A DNA stretch of 64,000 nt from Pseudomonas putida (GTDB taxonomy: Bacteria; Pseudomonadota; Gammaproteobacteria; Pseudomonadales; Pseudomonadaceae). The position numbers and the translations under genes were made by a program. Shown one piece after another: positions 43,080-51,979 of the stretch. The DNA is taken from contig NZ_JAETZZ010000016.1 in assembly GCF_022627325.1 (NCBI RefSeq), forward strand, positions 1 to 64,000, written 5' to 3'. The notes beneath the pieces were generated by a model. It did not search any database, had not been told where the DNA came from, and saw nothing but the letters and a program-made list of their open reading frames with translations. Numbering within the stretch: position 1 is the stretch's first letter; the number at the start of each line of letters is the position of its first letter.

Positions 43080-44597
43080 TCAATCCAGGGGTGCGGGCTG
43101 TGGATAACGTGCCTTGCGCTCGAGGTCGTCGAGATCGATGTGGTTGCGCATGTACTGTTGGCTGGCGTCCACCCGTGGTTGGTGATCCCAGCTTTTCAGT
43201 GTGCCGATTGCCAGCGCTTCGGCCACCAGGCGGCGGCGCCGCTGGCTGGCCAGCACTTGCTGGCGCAGGCTGGGGATATCCCAGCGCTGGTGTGCTTCAT
43301 CGACAAATGCCTGCAGCAGCGCCTGATGGTCCGGGCTGCCGGAGAGGTTCTCCCGCTCGTGCGGGTCGCGGCTCAGGTCATAGAGTAAACACGGGTCGTC
43401 TTCGCTGTACACGAACTTGTACGGGCCGCGGCGGATCATCATCAGGGGGCCGACGGTACCCTCGGCCATGTATTCGCCGATCACCTGGTCGTGGCCACCC
43501 TGCCCTTGCAAGTGGCCGAGCAGTGATTGCCCATCCAGATGCAGGCTTTTATCCACAGTACCGCCGGCAAGCTCGACCAGCGTCGGCAGCAGGTCGCAGG
43601 TCGATACCGAAGCACTGACCCGGGCGGGGGCGAAGCGCTTGGGTGCGTAGACCAGCAGCGGCACCCGCGCCGACATCTCGAACCAGTGCATCTTGTACCA
43701 GAGCCCGCGCTCGCCAAGCATGTCGCCGTGATCGCCAGAGAAAACGACCAAGGTGTCGTCCGCCAGGTTGCACTCCTCCAGTGTCTGCAGAAGCTGGCCG
43801 ATGTTGTCGTCGATGTAGCTGCAGGCGCCGAAGTAGGCGCGACGTGCATCGCGGATCTTTTCCACAGGCAGGGGCTTGTTCCACAGGTCATACACCTTGA
43901 GCAGGCGCTGTGAGTGGGGATCGAGCTCGCTTTGGCCAAACTCGGCGCGTGGCATGGGGATATCCACACCCTCGTAGCGATCCCAGTAGCGCTTGGGGAT
44001 GGTGTACGGGTCGTGGGGGTGAGTCATGGACACGGTCAGGCAGAACGGCCGACCATCGTTCTCGCGCACATGGTCGTAAAGGTATTGACGGGCCTTGAAC
44101 ACCACCTCTTCATCGAAATCCAGCTGGTTGGTACGCACGCAGGGGCCGGCCTGCAATACCGAAGACATGTTGTGATACCAGCTTGGCCGCGCGTCCGGCG
44201 CGTCCCAGTTTACTGCCCAGCCATAGTCGGCAGGGTAGATGTCGCTGGTCAAGCGCTCTTCGTAGCCGTGCAACTGGTCCGGGCCGCAGAAATGCATCTT
44301 GCCCGACAGAGCGGTGCGGTAGCCAAGCCGGCGCAGGTAGTGGGCGTAGGTCGGGATATCGGCTGGGAAGTCGGCGGCGTTGTCATAGGCGCCAATGCGG
44401 CTGGGCAGTTGGCCACTTACCAGGGTGAAGCGCGAGGGGGCGCACAGCGGGCTGTTGCAGTAGGCCGAATCGAACACCACCGCCTGATCGGCGAGCCGGC
44501 TCAGGTGGGGCATCTGGATCGGTGAGGGGCCATATATCGGCAAGATGGGGGCGGCCATCTGGTCGGCCATGATGAACAGGATATTCGGTCGCGTCAT
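43080..44597 (-). CDS. betC: Choline sulfatase
   Basis: A 505-residue type I sulfatase hydrolysing choline-O-sulfate to choline and sulfate. It has the metal-binding start NILFIMADQM, the formylglycine motif CAPSR (Cys52, the residue converted to formylglycine) within SAYCNSPLCAPSRFTLVSG, and FSGDHGDMLGERGLWYKM. Length matches BetC. It forms an operon with choX and is divergent from a LysR gene, the conserved bet-locus regulator arrangement. Confidence 0.95.
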   Translation of the reverse strand: MTRPNILFIMADQMAAPILPIYGPSPIQMPHLSRLADQAVVFDSAYCNSPLCAPSRFTLVSGQLPSRIGAYDNAADFPADIPTYAHYLRRLGYRTALSGKMHFCGPDQLHGYEERLTSDIYPADYGWAVNWDAPDARPSWYHNMSSVLQAGPCVRTNQLDFDEEVVFKARQYLYDHVRENDGRPFCLTVSMTHPHDPYTIPKRYWDRYEGVDIPMPRAEFGQSELDPHSQRLLKVYDLWNKPLPVEKIRDARRAYFGACSYIDDNIGQLLQTLEECNLADDTLVVFSGDHGDMLGERGLWYKMHWFEMSARVPLLVYAPKRFAPARVSASVSTCDLLPTLVELAGGTVDKSLHLDGQSLLGHLQGQGGHDQVIGEYMAEGTVGPLMMIRRGPYKFVYSEDDPCLLYDLSRDPHERENLSGSPDHQALLQAFVDEAHQRWDIPSLRQQVLASQRRRRLVAEALAIGTLKSWDHQPRVDASQQYMRNHIDLDDLERKARYPQPAPLD

Positions 44598-44706
44598 GGT
44601 TCGATTCCATCGTTGAAGGTTATGCGAACTGCTTGCCTATCAAGATGCGACTGTGGATAACATGGGTAAAGCCCATGGCGGGCAATGACTGGGATTAGCT
44701 GCGCTT

Positions 44707-45606
44707 ATGTTTGACCACCTCGCCGACCTGTCACTCGACGCGCTGCGCGTATTCGAGGCCGCTGCCCGCTTGCGTGGTTTCACGGCGGCGGCTTTGGAGC
44801 TGGGCACTACCCAACCGGCGGTAAGCCAGCAGGTCAAACGACTGGAGGCTCAGCTGGGCACGCGGCTGTTTGACCGTATCTACCGCGGCATCGCGCTGAC
44901 TGACGCCGGGCAGGTATTGTTCGAGCAGGTGCATCAAGCCCTGCAGGCCATGGACGACGGCGTTGCCCAAGCCAGCGGACGGGATCAGCGCGAAGTGTTG
45001 CAGGTGGCCACCGACTTCGCCTTCGCAGCGTTCTGGCTGATGCCCCGATTGCAGCGGTTCCACGAAGCTTATCCACAGGTGGACGTGAGCCTGGTGACCG
45101 GTGAGCGCAGCCAGGGGATGTTACGGCCGGACATCGATGTGGCGGTGTTGTTTGGTGATGGTCGGTTCCACCAGGGCGAAAGCCGATGGCTGTTCGATGA
45201 AGAAGTATTCCCGGTCTGCAGCCCTCGGCTGACTCATGGCAAACCCTTGTCAGCTGTGGCTTTGCAACGACTGCCACTGCTTCATCTGCGTGGCGAGCAG
45301 GCCAGCCGCTGGTTCGACTGGGCGGGTGTGTTTCGTGGCTTTGGCGTTCAAAGCCCGCCGCCTCCAGGGCAGTTACGGTTCGATAACTACACGCTGTTGG
45401 TCCAGGCGGCCATTGCCGGACAAGGCGTGGCTATCGGCTGGCGGCATCTGGTCGATGGGCTGGTCGAGCAAGGGTTGTTGTGCCGGCCGCTAGAGGGTAG
45501 CTTGCGTTCGGCGCGGGGGTATTACGTGGTGCTGCCGCCGCGCAAGCGGCGTGGGGCGCTGATTGAGCGGTTTGTGGATTGGCTGGAAAGTGAGCGGACT
45601 CGGTGA
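44707..45606 (+). CDS. LysR regulator of the betC operon
   Basis: A 299-residue LysR protein with an N-terminal HTH (LSLDALRVFEAAARLRGFTAAALELGTTQPAVSQQVKRLE) and a substrate-binding domain. It is divergent from betC with 109 bases between, so it probably regulates choline sulfatase expression. In related bacteria this position is held by the choline sulfate utilisation regulator. The GcvA-like features suggest activation with an unknown effector. Confidence 0.9.
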   Translation: MFDHLADLSLDALRVFEAAARLRGFTAAALELGTTQPAVSQQVKRLEAQLGTRLFDRIYRGIALTDAGQVLFEQVHQALQAMDDGVAQASGRDQREVLQVATDFAFAAFWLMPRLQRFHEAYPQVDVSLVTGERSQGMLRPDIDVAVLFGDGRFHQGESRWLFDEEVFPVCSPRLTHGKPLSAVALQRLPLLHLRGEQASRWFDWAGVFRGFGVQSPPPPGQLRFDNYTLLVQAAIAGQGVAIGWRHLVDGLVEQGLLCRPLEGSLRSARGYYVVLPPRKRRGALIERFVDWLESERTR

Positions 45607-45624
45607 ATCGGGCTGCTGCGCAGC

Positions 45625-45652
45625 CCACCGCCGGCAAGCCAGCGCCTACAGG
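45625..45652 (+). repeat. Single REP unit
   Basis: CACCGCCGGCAAGCCAGCGC is one P. putida-type REP after the LysR gene, in the gap to the convergent Rossmann-protein gene. Confidence 0.75.
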
Positions 45653-45700
45653 CCCATGGCTTGGCTTGAGCTAGTGCGTTACCTGTAGGCCCCTGGCGGC

Positions 45701-46249
45701 TTACGTCACGAAGTTCAGATGCTCGCCCCGATGCAGGTCCAGCTCAAGCATGTCGGCCATCCCTGCCGCCATTCGCTCCAGGTCCATCAGTGGCTGTGGC
45801 GCATTGATCAACGTCCAGTGCAAAGGGCTGCGTTGCAGTGCATCTACAACCTGGTCCACACACTCACGTTCTTCTTCGGTGTACTTGCCCGGCGCGTCCA
45901 GCACATCGAAATCGCCCACCAGCAGCACCCGGCGTATAGTCGTGCGAGAAAGGCCGGCGACCAACGCTTCGCTCATCCGCCCTTGCGCGGCAAGGTCACC
46001 GGATGCCAGCGCCGACAGCAGGGCAATCACCGCCGAACCCCCCGCTGCGCCCTGTTCCGCCTGGTTGGCATCACCCAGCCCGCCTATCTTGAAATGCAGG
46101 CCCGGGCGCGGAGCATGGCGGTTGAGGTCATCGACCACGGCAGTGACTTCATGCTGACGTGACAGCAACTCGACCATCAGGGCACTGCCCAGGCGGCTTT
46201 CAGCCCCGAACAGCACCAGCTTGAACACTGGGGTTTCGGCATTTTTCAC
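45701..46249 (-). CDS. NAD(P)-binding Rossmann-fold protein
   Basis: A 182-residue protein resembling short NmrA/epimerase-like folds: KLVLFGAESRLGSALMVELLSRQHEVTAVVDD is a GxxxxxG-type nucleotide-binding start, followed by IRRVLLVGDFDVLDAPGKY and LHWTLINAPQPLMDLERM. No catalytic YxxxK is seen, so it may bind NAD(P) without being a classical dehydrogenase. It is divergent from the DOPA-dioxygenase-like gene. Confidence 0.75.
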   Translation of the reverse strand: MKNAETPVFKLVLFGAESRLGSALMVELLSRQHEVTAVVDDLNRHAPRPGLHFKIGGLGDANQAEQGAAGGSAVIALLSALASGDLAAQGRMSEALVAGLSRTTIRRVLLVGDFDVLDAPGKYTEEERECVDQVVDALQRSPLHWTLINAPQPLMDLERMAAGMADMLELDLHRGEHLNFVT

Positions 46250-46302
46250 TGCATCGCTCCCTTCGCAGGTGGGTGATGGTTTGACCGCAATCAGGAGACA
46301 TC

Positions 46303-46635
46303 GTGCAGAGGATCAAGGGCTATCACGCCCACGTTTATTACGACGCATCGACTATCGAGCAGGCTCGTGCGCTGTGCGAGGAGGCGGCGCGGCTGTTTCC
46401 CGTGACCATGGGGCGCATGCACGAGAAGCCGGTAGGGCCGCACCCGGACTGGAGCTGCCAGCTGGCGTTCGAGCCGCAGGTGTTGGGGGTGGTGTTGCCG
46501 TGGTTGGCGCTGTATCGCAAGGGGTTGGTGGTGTTTCTGCATCCGCTGACCGGGGATGAGCTGGCAGATCACCGTGATCATGCGATCTGGATGGGGGCTT
46601 TGCGACCTTTGAAGTTATCGGTTTTTGGCGGTTAG
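46303..46635 (+). CDS. DOPA 4,5-dioxygenase family protein
   Basis: A 110-residue small protein of the DOPA_dioxygen family: GYHAHVYYDASTIEQARALCEEA, FPVTMGRMHEKPVGPHPDWSCQLAF and the C-terminal LTGDELADHRDHAIWMG supply the conserved His residues. It starts with GTG behind AGGAGA. Plant and fungal homologues cleave DOPA; bacterial members are mostly uncharacterised. It forms a divergent pair with the Rossmann protein. Confidence 0.88.
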   Translation: MQRIKGYHAHVYYDASTIEQARALCEEAARLFPVTMGRMHEKPVGPHPDWSCQLAFEPQVLGVVLPWLALYRKGLVVFLHPLTGDELADHRDHAIWMGALRPLKLSVFGG

Positions 46636-46644
46636 CGATGTGTC

Positions 46645-46676
46645 GGCTTCTTCGCGGACAGACCCGCGAAGAAGCC
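46645..46676. terminator. Strong hairpin between convergent genes
   Basis: GGCTTCTTCGCGG / CCGCGAAGAAGCC is a perfect 13-bp stem with a 6-base loop in the 48-base gap between the DOPA-dioxygenase-like gene and trpA. No T run follows. The TTCGCGG core is also a common P. putida REP element. Confidence 0.7.
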
Positions 46677-46683
46677 ACTGGGA

Positions 46684-47493
46684 TCAGTGTCGGGCGCCGC
46701 GCACACCTTCAGCCAGCGCAGAGCACAGGCTCAGCACATCGGCAACAGCCTGATCGGCATCTTTGGCCTGGGCGATCTTGTCGACCAGCGCCGACCCTAC
46801 CACCACACCATCAGCCAGGCGCGCGATCGCTGCGGCCTGCTCTGGTGTACGAATGCCGAAGCCAACGCTGATCGGCAGGTCAGTGTGCCGACGCAGACGG
46901 GCGATGGCTTCGGTCACGTGCTCGGTGGTTGCCGAGCCGGCGCCGGTCACACCGGCCACCGATACGTAATAGACGAACCCGGAGCTGCGCTCCAGCACCC
47001 GTGGCAGGCGCGCATCGTCGGTGGTCGGGGTGGTCAGGCGAATGAAGTCGATGCCAGCGGCCTGGGCCGGGGTCGCGAGCTCGGCATCGTGCTCCGGCGG
47101 CAGGTCGACGATGATCAGGCCATCGACACCTGCTTCTTTGGCTTGTGCAACGAACTGCTCTACACCAAAGCGGTGGATCGGGTTGTAGTACCCCATCAGC
47201 ACGATCGGTGTGGCCTGGTTGTCGACGCGGAATTCACGCACCATGTTCAGGGTCTTGGCCAGGTTCTGGCCTGCTTCCAGCGCACGCAGCGTGGCCAGCT
47301 GAATGGCGACGCCATCGGCCATCGGGTCGGTGAACGGCATGCCCAGTTCGATCACGTCGGCGCCGGCCGCCGGCAGACCCTTGAGGATCTGCAGCGAGGC
47401 ATCGTAGCCAGGGTCGCCGGCGGTGACGAAGGTGACCAGTGCAGAGCGGCCTTCGGCTTTCAGCTCGGCAAAGCGTTGTTCAAGACGGCTCAT
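46684..47493 (-). CDS. trpA: Tryptophan synthase alpha chain
   Basis: A 269-residue TIM-barrel subunit cleaving indole-3-glycerol phosphate to indole. It has the catalytic VIELGMPFTDPMADG (Glu and Asp), the phosphate loops GFVYYVSVAGVTGAG and ISVGFGIRTPEQAA. The start overlaps the trpB stop by four bases. Under TrpI control in pseudomonads, trpBA is separate from the other trp genes. Confidence 0.97.
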   Translation of the reverse strand: MSRLEQRFAELKAEGRSALVTFVTAGDPGYDASLQILKGLPAAGADVIELGMPFTDPMADGVAIQLATLRALEAGQNLAKTLNMVREFRVDNQATPIVLMGYYNPIHRFGVEQFVAQAKEAGVDGLIIVDLPPEHDAELATPAQAAGIDFIRLTTPTTDDARLPRVLERSSGFVYYVSVAGVTGAGSATTEHVTEAIARLRRHTDLPISVGFGIRTPEQAAAIARLADGVVVGSALVDKIAQAKDADQAVADVLSLCSALAEGVRGARH

Positions 47494-48707
47494 GCCTGTT
47501 TCTCCTGGGCGGCCATGTGGTTCATCACGGTTTGCATGTCTTTGTCGCCACGGCCTGACAGGCAGATGACCATCAGGTGATCCTTGGGCAGGCTCGGCGC
47601 GCGCTTGATCGCTTCGGCCAGGGCGTGCGAGCTTTCCAGGGCCGGGATGATGCCTTCCAGGCGGCAGGTCGCGTGGAACGCGTCGAGGGCCTCATCGTCA
47701 GTGATGCTGACGTACTCCACACGCTTCACTTCATGCAGGTAGGCATGTTCCGGGCCGATGCCCGGGTAGTCGAGGCCGGCCGAGATCGAGTGCGCGTCAG
47801 TGATCTGGCCGTCATCGTCCTGCAGCAGGTAGGTACGGTTGCCGTGCAGCACGCCGGGTACGCCGCCGTTGAGGCTGGCCGCATGCTTGTCGGTATCCAC
47901 GCCATGGCCGCCGGCTTCCACGCCAATGATCTTGACGCTCTGTTCTTCGAGGAATTCGTGGAACAGGCCCATGGCATTGGAGCCACCGCCAACACAGGCA
48001 ATCAGGCTGTCGGGCAGGCGGCCTTCCTTCTCTTGCAACTGGGCGCGGGTCTCTTTGCCGATGATCGACTGGAAATCGCGGACCATTGCCGGGTACGGGT
48101 GTGGGCCGGCCACGGTACCGATCAGGTAGAAGGTGTCGTCGACGTTGGTGACCCAGTCGCGCAGGGCTTCGTTCATGGCGTCTTTGAGTGTGCCAGTGCC
48201 CGCTGTAACCGGGACGATCTCGGCGCCCAGCAGCTTCATGCGGAACACGTTGGCCTGCTGGCGCTCGATGTCGGTGGCGCCCATGTAGATTACGCAAGGC
48301 AGCCCGAAGCGTGCAGCGACGGTGGCAGTGGCCACGCCGTGCATGCCGGCGCCGGTTTCAGCGATCAGGCGTTTTTTGCCCATGCGCTTGGCCAGCAGCA
48401 CTTGGCCGATGCAGTTGTTTACCTTGTGCGCGCCGGTGTGGTTGAGCTCTTCACGTTTGAAGAAAATCTTTGCGCCGCCGCAATGCTCGGTCAGGCGCTC
48501 GGCGAAATACAGCGGGTTGGGGCGGCCGATGTAGTCGCGCTGGAAGTAGGCCAGTTCTTCGAGGAACTTCGGGTCGGCCTTGGCGGCTTCATACTCGCGG
48601 GCCAGATCCAGCACCAGCGGCATCAGGGTTTCGGCCACGTAGCGGCCACCGAACGAGCCGAACAGGCCGTTGGCGTCGGGGCCGGGGCGGTATTGGGACT
48701 GGGTCAT
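47490..48707 (-). CDS. trpB: Tryptophan synthase beta chain
   Basis: A 405-residue PLP enzyme condensing indole and serine. The PLP lysine is in REELNHTGAHKVNNCIGQ and the phosphate-binding loop is CVGGGSNAMGLF. The first gene of trpBA, divergent from trpI with a 110-base shared control region. Confidence 0.98.
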   Translation of the reverse strand: MTQSQYRPGPDANGLFGSFGGRYVAETLMPLVLDLAREYEAAKADPKFLEELAYFQRDYIGRPNPLYFAERLTEHCGGAKIFFKREELNHTGAHKVNNCIGQVLLAKRMGKKRLIAETGAGMHGVATATVAARFGLPCVIYMGATDIERQQANVFRMKLLGAEIVPVTAGTGTLKDAMNEALRDWVTNVDDTFYLIGTVAGPHPYPAMVRDFQSIIGKETRAQLQEKEGRLPDSLIACVGGGSNAMGLFHEFLEEQSVKIIGVEAGGHGVDTDKHAASLNGGVPGVLHGNRTYLLQDDDGQITDAHSISAGLDYPGIGPEHAYLHEVKRVEYVSITDDEALDAFHATCRLEGIIPALESSHALAEAIKRAPSLPKDHLMVICLSGRGDKDMQTVMNHMAAQEKQA

Positions 48708-48817
48708 GGGGCGCTCCAGGGCGTAATGAATGAGTGATGGGCTTTACTTTAACCACGGCAAGGCCGGCTGAAAACCGATAAGATTGCGTAAACCTGTCAG
48801 GAAAACTCACACGTCAA
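48708..48817. promoter_or_regulatory. trpB / trpI divergent control region
   Basis: In Pseudomonas, TrpI binds here and activates trpBA when indole-3-glycerol phosphate accumulates, and represses its own gene. The 110 bases are AT-richer than the flanks (TTTACTTTAACC, AAAACCGATAAGATTG). Exact operator positions were not assigned. Confidence 0.55.
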
Positions 48818-49714
48818 ATGGCCCACGACCTCCCTCCCCTCAACGCCCTGCGGGCCTTCGAATGCACCGCCAGGCTCAATAGCGTCAGCCAGGCTGCCGA
48901 GGCACTGCATGTCACTCATGGTGCTGTGAGCCGGCAGATCAAGGTGCTGGAGGAGCACTTGGGGGTGGCCTTGTTCGTCAAGGACGGCCGCGGCATCAAA
49001 CTCACAGATGCCGGCGTCAGGCTGCGTGATGCCAGTGGCGAAGCGTTCGACAGGCTGCGCAGCGTATGCGGCGAACTCAGCCGGGATGTCAGCGAGGCAC
49101 CGTTCGTGCTGGGGTGCTCGGGAAGCCTGCTGGCGCGATGGTTCATTCCCCGGCTTGGGCGCCTGAAGGCGGACCTGCCAGAGTTGCGCCTGCACTTATC
49201 AGCGGGCGAAGGCGACCTTGACCCACGCCGGCCGGGGCTCGATGCGCTGCTGGTGTATGCCGAACCCCCTTGGCCTGTGGATATGCAGGTACATGTCCTG
49301 GCCGAGGAGCGTATCGGGCCGGTGCTGAGCCCACTCTTTACCGGTTTCGAGCGGTTACGCAGTGCACCCGCTGTAGCGCTGCTGGACGAAGCCTTGCTGC
49401 ATACCACCTCACGCCCGCAGGCGTGGCCGACCTGGGCCGAACAACAGGGGTTGGATCGGGCTGCGTTGCAGTATGGGCAGGCCTTCGAGCACTTGTATTA
49501 CCTGCTGGAAGCGGCTGTGGCAGGGCTTGGCGTGGCTATCGCACCGCAGCCGTTAGTGGCGGATGACTTGCGTGCAGGGCGGCTCAGTGCACCGTGGGGC
49601 TTTTCCCCTACAGCAGCGGCACTGGCGCTGTGGGTGCCGCGGCGCGCCGCAGACGGGCGCGCCGAGCAACTGGCGCAGTGGCTGCGCCGTGAACTGGAGC
49701 GGCAGGCAGGTTAG
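48818..49714 (+). CDS. trpI: LysR-type activator of trpBA
   Basis: A 298-residue LysR protein with HTH LPPLNALRAFECTARLNSVSQAAEALHVTHGAVSRQIKVLE. The sequence and its divergent position next to trpB identify it as TrpI, the indoleglycerol-phosphate-responsive activator. The stop overlaps the convergent DUF883 gene by four bases. Confidence 0.93.
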   Translation: MAHDLPPLNALRAFECTARLNSVSQAAEALHVTHGAVSRQIKVLEEHLGVALFVKDGRGIKLTDAGVRLRDASGEAFDRLRSVCGELSRDVSEAPFVLGCSGSLLARWFIPRLGRLKADLPELRLHLSAGEGDLDPRRPGLDALLVYAEPPWPVDMQVHVLAEERIGPVLSPLFTGFERLRSAPAVALLDEALLHTTSRPQAWPTWAEQQGLDRAALQYGQAFEHLYYLLEAAVAGLGVAIAPQPLVADDLRAGRLSAPWGFSPTAAALALWVPRRAADGRAEQLAQWLRRELERQAG

Positions 49715-50034
49715 TTGCGGCGGTACAGCAGGTAGGCCGCGAGCAGGCCGAGCGCGCCGATGGCTACACCGGCAGTGGTCACCGGGTGCTCCTGAGCGTA
49801 GTCACGAGTGGCGATACCGGTCTGGCGGGTGCGGGTCTTCACTTCCTCGTAAGCATCGCTAAGCAGGCTGCGCGAGTGCTTCAGTGCGCTTTCGGCGTTG
49901 CTGCGGATTGCCTTCACGGACTTCTGTGACTCCTCCGAGGCATCATGCTTGAGGCTCTCCAGACTCTTCAGGAGGCTTTCGATTTCCGCTTCCATGCTTT
50001 CCAGGGATGTTTTACGCAGCGAATTGCGGTGCAT
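49711..50034 (-). CDS. DUF883 (YqjD/ElaB-like) membrane-anchored protein
   Basis: A 107-residue protein: a helical, charged N-terminal part (ESMEAEIESLLKSLESLKHDASEESQKSVKAI) and a single C-terminal membrane helix (TTAGVAIGALGLLAAYLLYRRN). This is the DUF883 layout of E. coli ElaB/YqjD, inner-membrane proteins tied to ribosome hibernation in stationary phase. AAGGAGAG precedes the ATG at 50034; the longer frame to 50172 is not supported. Confidence 0.9.
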   Translation of the reverse strand: MHRNSLRKTSLESMEAEIESLLKSLESLKHDASEESQKSVKAIRSNAESALKHSRSLLSDAYEEVKTRTRQTGIATRDYAQEHPVTTAGVAIGALGLLAAYLLYRRN

Positions 50035-50183
50035 GGTGACTCTCCTTTGCAGTATGGACTGTATGGATTGCGACTGCGCCCCGCAGCGAAAGTGCGATCG
50101 AACTTTCGCCAAGGCTGACGGCTCGCAGGTAAACCAGGCCTGCGCTGCTAGGCTCAATTCACTGTCACCCACGGAGAGCGCTC

Positions 50184-50399
50184 ATGACCGATCATCACAC
50201 TTACAAGAAGATCGAGCTGGTAGGTTCATCGACCACCAGCATCGAAGACGCCATCAACAATGCGTTGGCCGAAGCGGCCAAGAGCATCAAGCATCTGGAA
50301 TGGTTCGAAGTGATCGACACCCGCGGCCACATCGAAGGCAACAAGGTGGCGCACTTTCAGGTCACGCTCAAAGTGGGCTTCCGCATCGCCAATAGTTGA
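50184..50399 (+). CDS. Dodecin
   Basis: A 71-residue flavin-binding dodecameric storage protein. HTYKKIELVGSSTTSIEDAI, NALAEAAKSIKHLEWFEVID (the Trp stacks on flavin), TRGHIEGNKVAHFQVTLKVGF are characteristic. GGAGAG precedes the ATG, and a terminator lies downstream at 50446-50469. Confidence 0.95.
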   Translation: MTDHHTYKKIELVGSSTTSIEDAINNALAEAAKSIKHLEWFEVIDTRGHIEGNKVAHFQVTLKVGFRIANS

Positions 50400-50445
50400 A
50401 ACAGTGGCGGGCTGGCTAAGGCCGGCGTGATGGCGTTATACAGAC

Positions 50446-50469
50446 AAGGGCGCCTTTGCCGGCGCCCTT
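50446..50469 (+). terminator. Rho-independent terminator after dodecin
   Basis: AAGGGCGCC / GGCGCCCTT, a perfect 9-bp stem with a 6-base loop, followed by a short T-containing stretch. It separates dodecin from the DUF1161 gene. Confidence 0.75.
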
Positions 50470-50501
50470 TGCCATTTTCATCTGCACAAGGAAAGCGAGT
50501 G

Positions 50502-50723
50502 ATGAAGAAACTGATTCTGGCGGTGGGCCTGATGACGCTGGCGGGTAGCGCGTTGGCGGCGGGCAAGCCTTGCGAGGAGCTCAAGGCCGAGATTGCCGCG
50601 AAGCTGGATGCCAAAGGTGTGAAAGGCTACACACTGGAGATCGTCAGCAAGGGCGACCCTGCTGGCAAGGTGGTGGGGAGCTGTGAGGGTAGCACCAAGG
50701 AAATTGTCTACCGGCGTGGTTGA
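50502..50723 (+). CDS. DUF1161 periplasmic protein (copy 1)
   Basis: A 73-residue secreted protein with signal peptide MKKLILAVGLMTLAGSALAA and the DUF1161 core KPCEELKAEIAAKLDAKGVKG, YTLEIV and VGSCEG, including two conserved Cys that could form a disulfide. ATG at 50502 follows AAGGAAAG. A paralogue lies at 52479. Function is unknown. Confidence 0.88.
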   Translation: MKKLILAVGLMTLAGSALAAGKPCEELKAEIAAKLDAKGVKGYTLEIVSKGDPAGKVVGSCEGSTKEIVYRRG

Positions 50724-50733
50724 ACGCTGGCCT

Positions 50734-50815
50734 AGCCGCCAGCAAGCCGGCCCCACAGCGTTGCCAACACCTCGCGGCTTTGGCGTGTGCTGTGGGCGCC
50801 GGTTAGCCGGCGATT
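50734..50815. repeat. REP inverted pair
   Basis: AGCCGCCAGCAAGCCGGCCC (from 50734) and GGCGCCGGTTAGCCGGCGAT (ending about 50815) face each other between DUF1161 copy 1 and the convergent monooxygenase gene. Confidence 0.75.
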
Positions 50816-50820
50816 TGGGA

Positions 50821-51825
50821 TTACTCAGACCTCAAGGCTTGCGCCAACAATTCATACGACCTGATCCGGTCCTCATGCTCGTACAGGTCGCAGGTAAAGA
50901 TCAGCTCATCCGCCCCGGTCTGCTCCAGTAGCACCTCGACCTTGGCCCTTACTTTCTGCGGGCTGCCGATCATCGCCAAGCCCAGGAAGCTACCCACCGC
51001 ATCCCGCTCGTGCGGTAACCACAAGCCATCCATGCTCGGCACTGGCTTGCGCTGCATCAGGCTCTGGCCGCGTATCAAGGCAAGAATACGCTGGTACACC
51101 GAGGTGGCCAGGAATTCGGCCTTGTCGTCGGTTTCGGCCACCACCATCGGAATGCCCAACATGACGTAGGGCTTGTCCAGCGTGGTAGACGGCTTGAAAT
51201 GGTCGCGGTAGATACGGATCGCCTCATGCATGTAGCGCGGCGCGAAGTGCGAGGCGAAGGCGTAGGGCATGCCGCGCATGCCGGCCAGCTGTGCGCTGAA
51301 CAGGCTGGAGCCGAGCAGCCACATCGGCACCTCGGTGTCGTGCCCAGGGACGGCGATCACTTTTTGATCATCTGTGCGCGGGCCAAGGTAGCGCGACAAT
51401 TCTTCGACATCGTCCGGGAAATCATCGGCGCTGCCCGAACGCTCGCGACGCAGGGCGCGTGCGGTCATCTGGTCGGCGCCCGGCGCACGGCCCAGCCCAA
51501 GGTCGATACGCCCTGGATAAAGGCTGGCCAACGTGCCGAACTGTTCGGCGATGACCAAGGGGGCATGGTTGGGCAGCATGACGCCACCGGAGCCGACACG
51601 GATGGTTGAAGTACCCCCCGCCAGGTAGCCGATCAGTACGGAGGTCGCGGAGCTGGCGATGCCGTCCATGTTGTGGTGTTCAGCGACCCAGAAACGGTTA
51701 TAGCCGAACCGCTCGACGTGCTGCGCCAGGTCCAGCGAATTACGCAACGCTTGCGCAGGGCCCGAGTCGGCCCGCACAGGCACCAGGTCGAGGGTGGAAA
51801 TTTTCAGGTCACGCAGCTGCGTCAT
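50821..51825 (-). CDS. Luciferase-like flavin monooxygenase
   Basis: A 334-residue TIM-barrel LLM-class oxidoreductase of the MsnO8/YhbW type: LDLVPVRADSGPAQALRNSLDLAQHVERFGYNRFWVAEHHNM, VGSGGVMLPNHAPLVIAEQFGTLASLYPGRIDLGLGRAPG. It would use reduced FMN on an unknown substrate. The first ATG is preferred because the N-terminus aligns with the family start. It is divergent from the osmC-like gene. Confidence 0.88.
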   Translation of the reverse strand: MTQLRDLKISTLDLVPVRADSGPAQALRNSLDLAQHVERFGYNRFWVAEHHNMDGIASSATSVLIGYLAGGTSTIRVGSGGVMLPNHAPLVIAEQFGTLASLYPGRIDLGLGRAPGADQMTARALRRERSGSADDFPDDVEELSRYLGPRTDDQKVIAVPGHDTEVPMWLLGSSLFSAQLAGMRGMPYAFASHFAPRYMHEAIRIYRDHFKPSTTLDKPYVMLGIPMVVAETDDKAEFLATSVYQRILALIRGQSLMQRKPVPSMDGLWLPHERDAVGSFLGLAMIGSPQKVRAKVEVLLEQTGADELIFTCDLYEHEDRIRSYELLAQALRSE

Positions 51826-51979
51826 TCGAGCCTCCGCAAAAGTGATTGGCCGAAGGCCTTTCTAACTCTGTATGGGCACATTCGGAAGATTCAATGCTTG
51901 CGGTGCGATTGATCTGAACTTGCCGAAGGTGGGTGACCTCTGAACCCATAGATACGTAACCGAGTGACCAGGAGGCATC

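Larger units (their letters stand above)
23712..45077. other. Field of exact DnaA-box 9-mers
   Basis: The 9-mer TTATCCACA occurs on the plus strand at 23712, 30199, 30309, 34611, 35228, 42272, 43549 and 45069. Its complement occurs at 28478, 35585, 35949, 39562, 42359, 43099 and 44652. Most copies are inside coding sequence. None was seen in the first 23.7 kb or the last 19 kb. Chance would give less than one copy per 64 kb. Confidence 0.6.
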
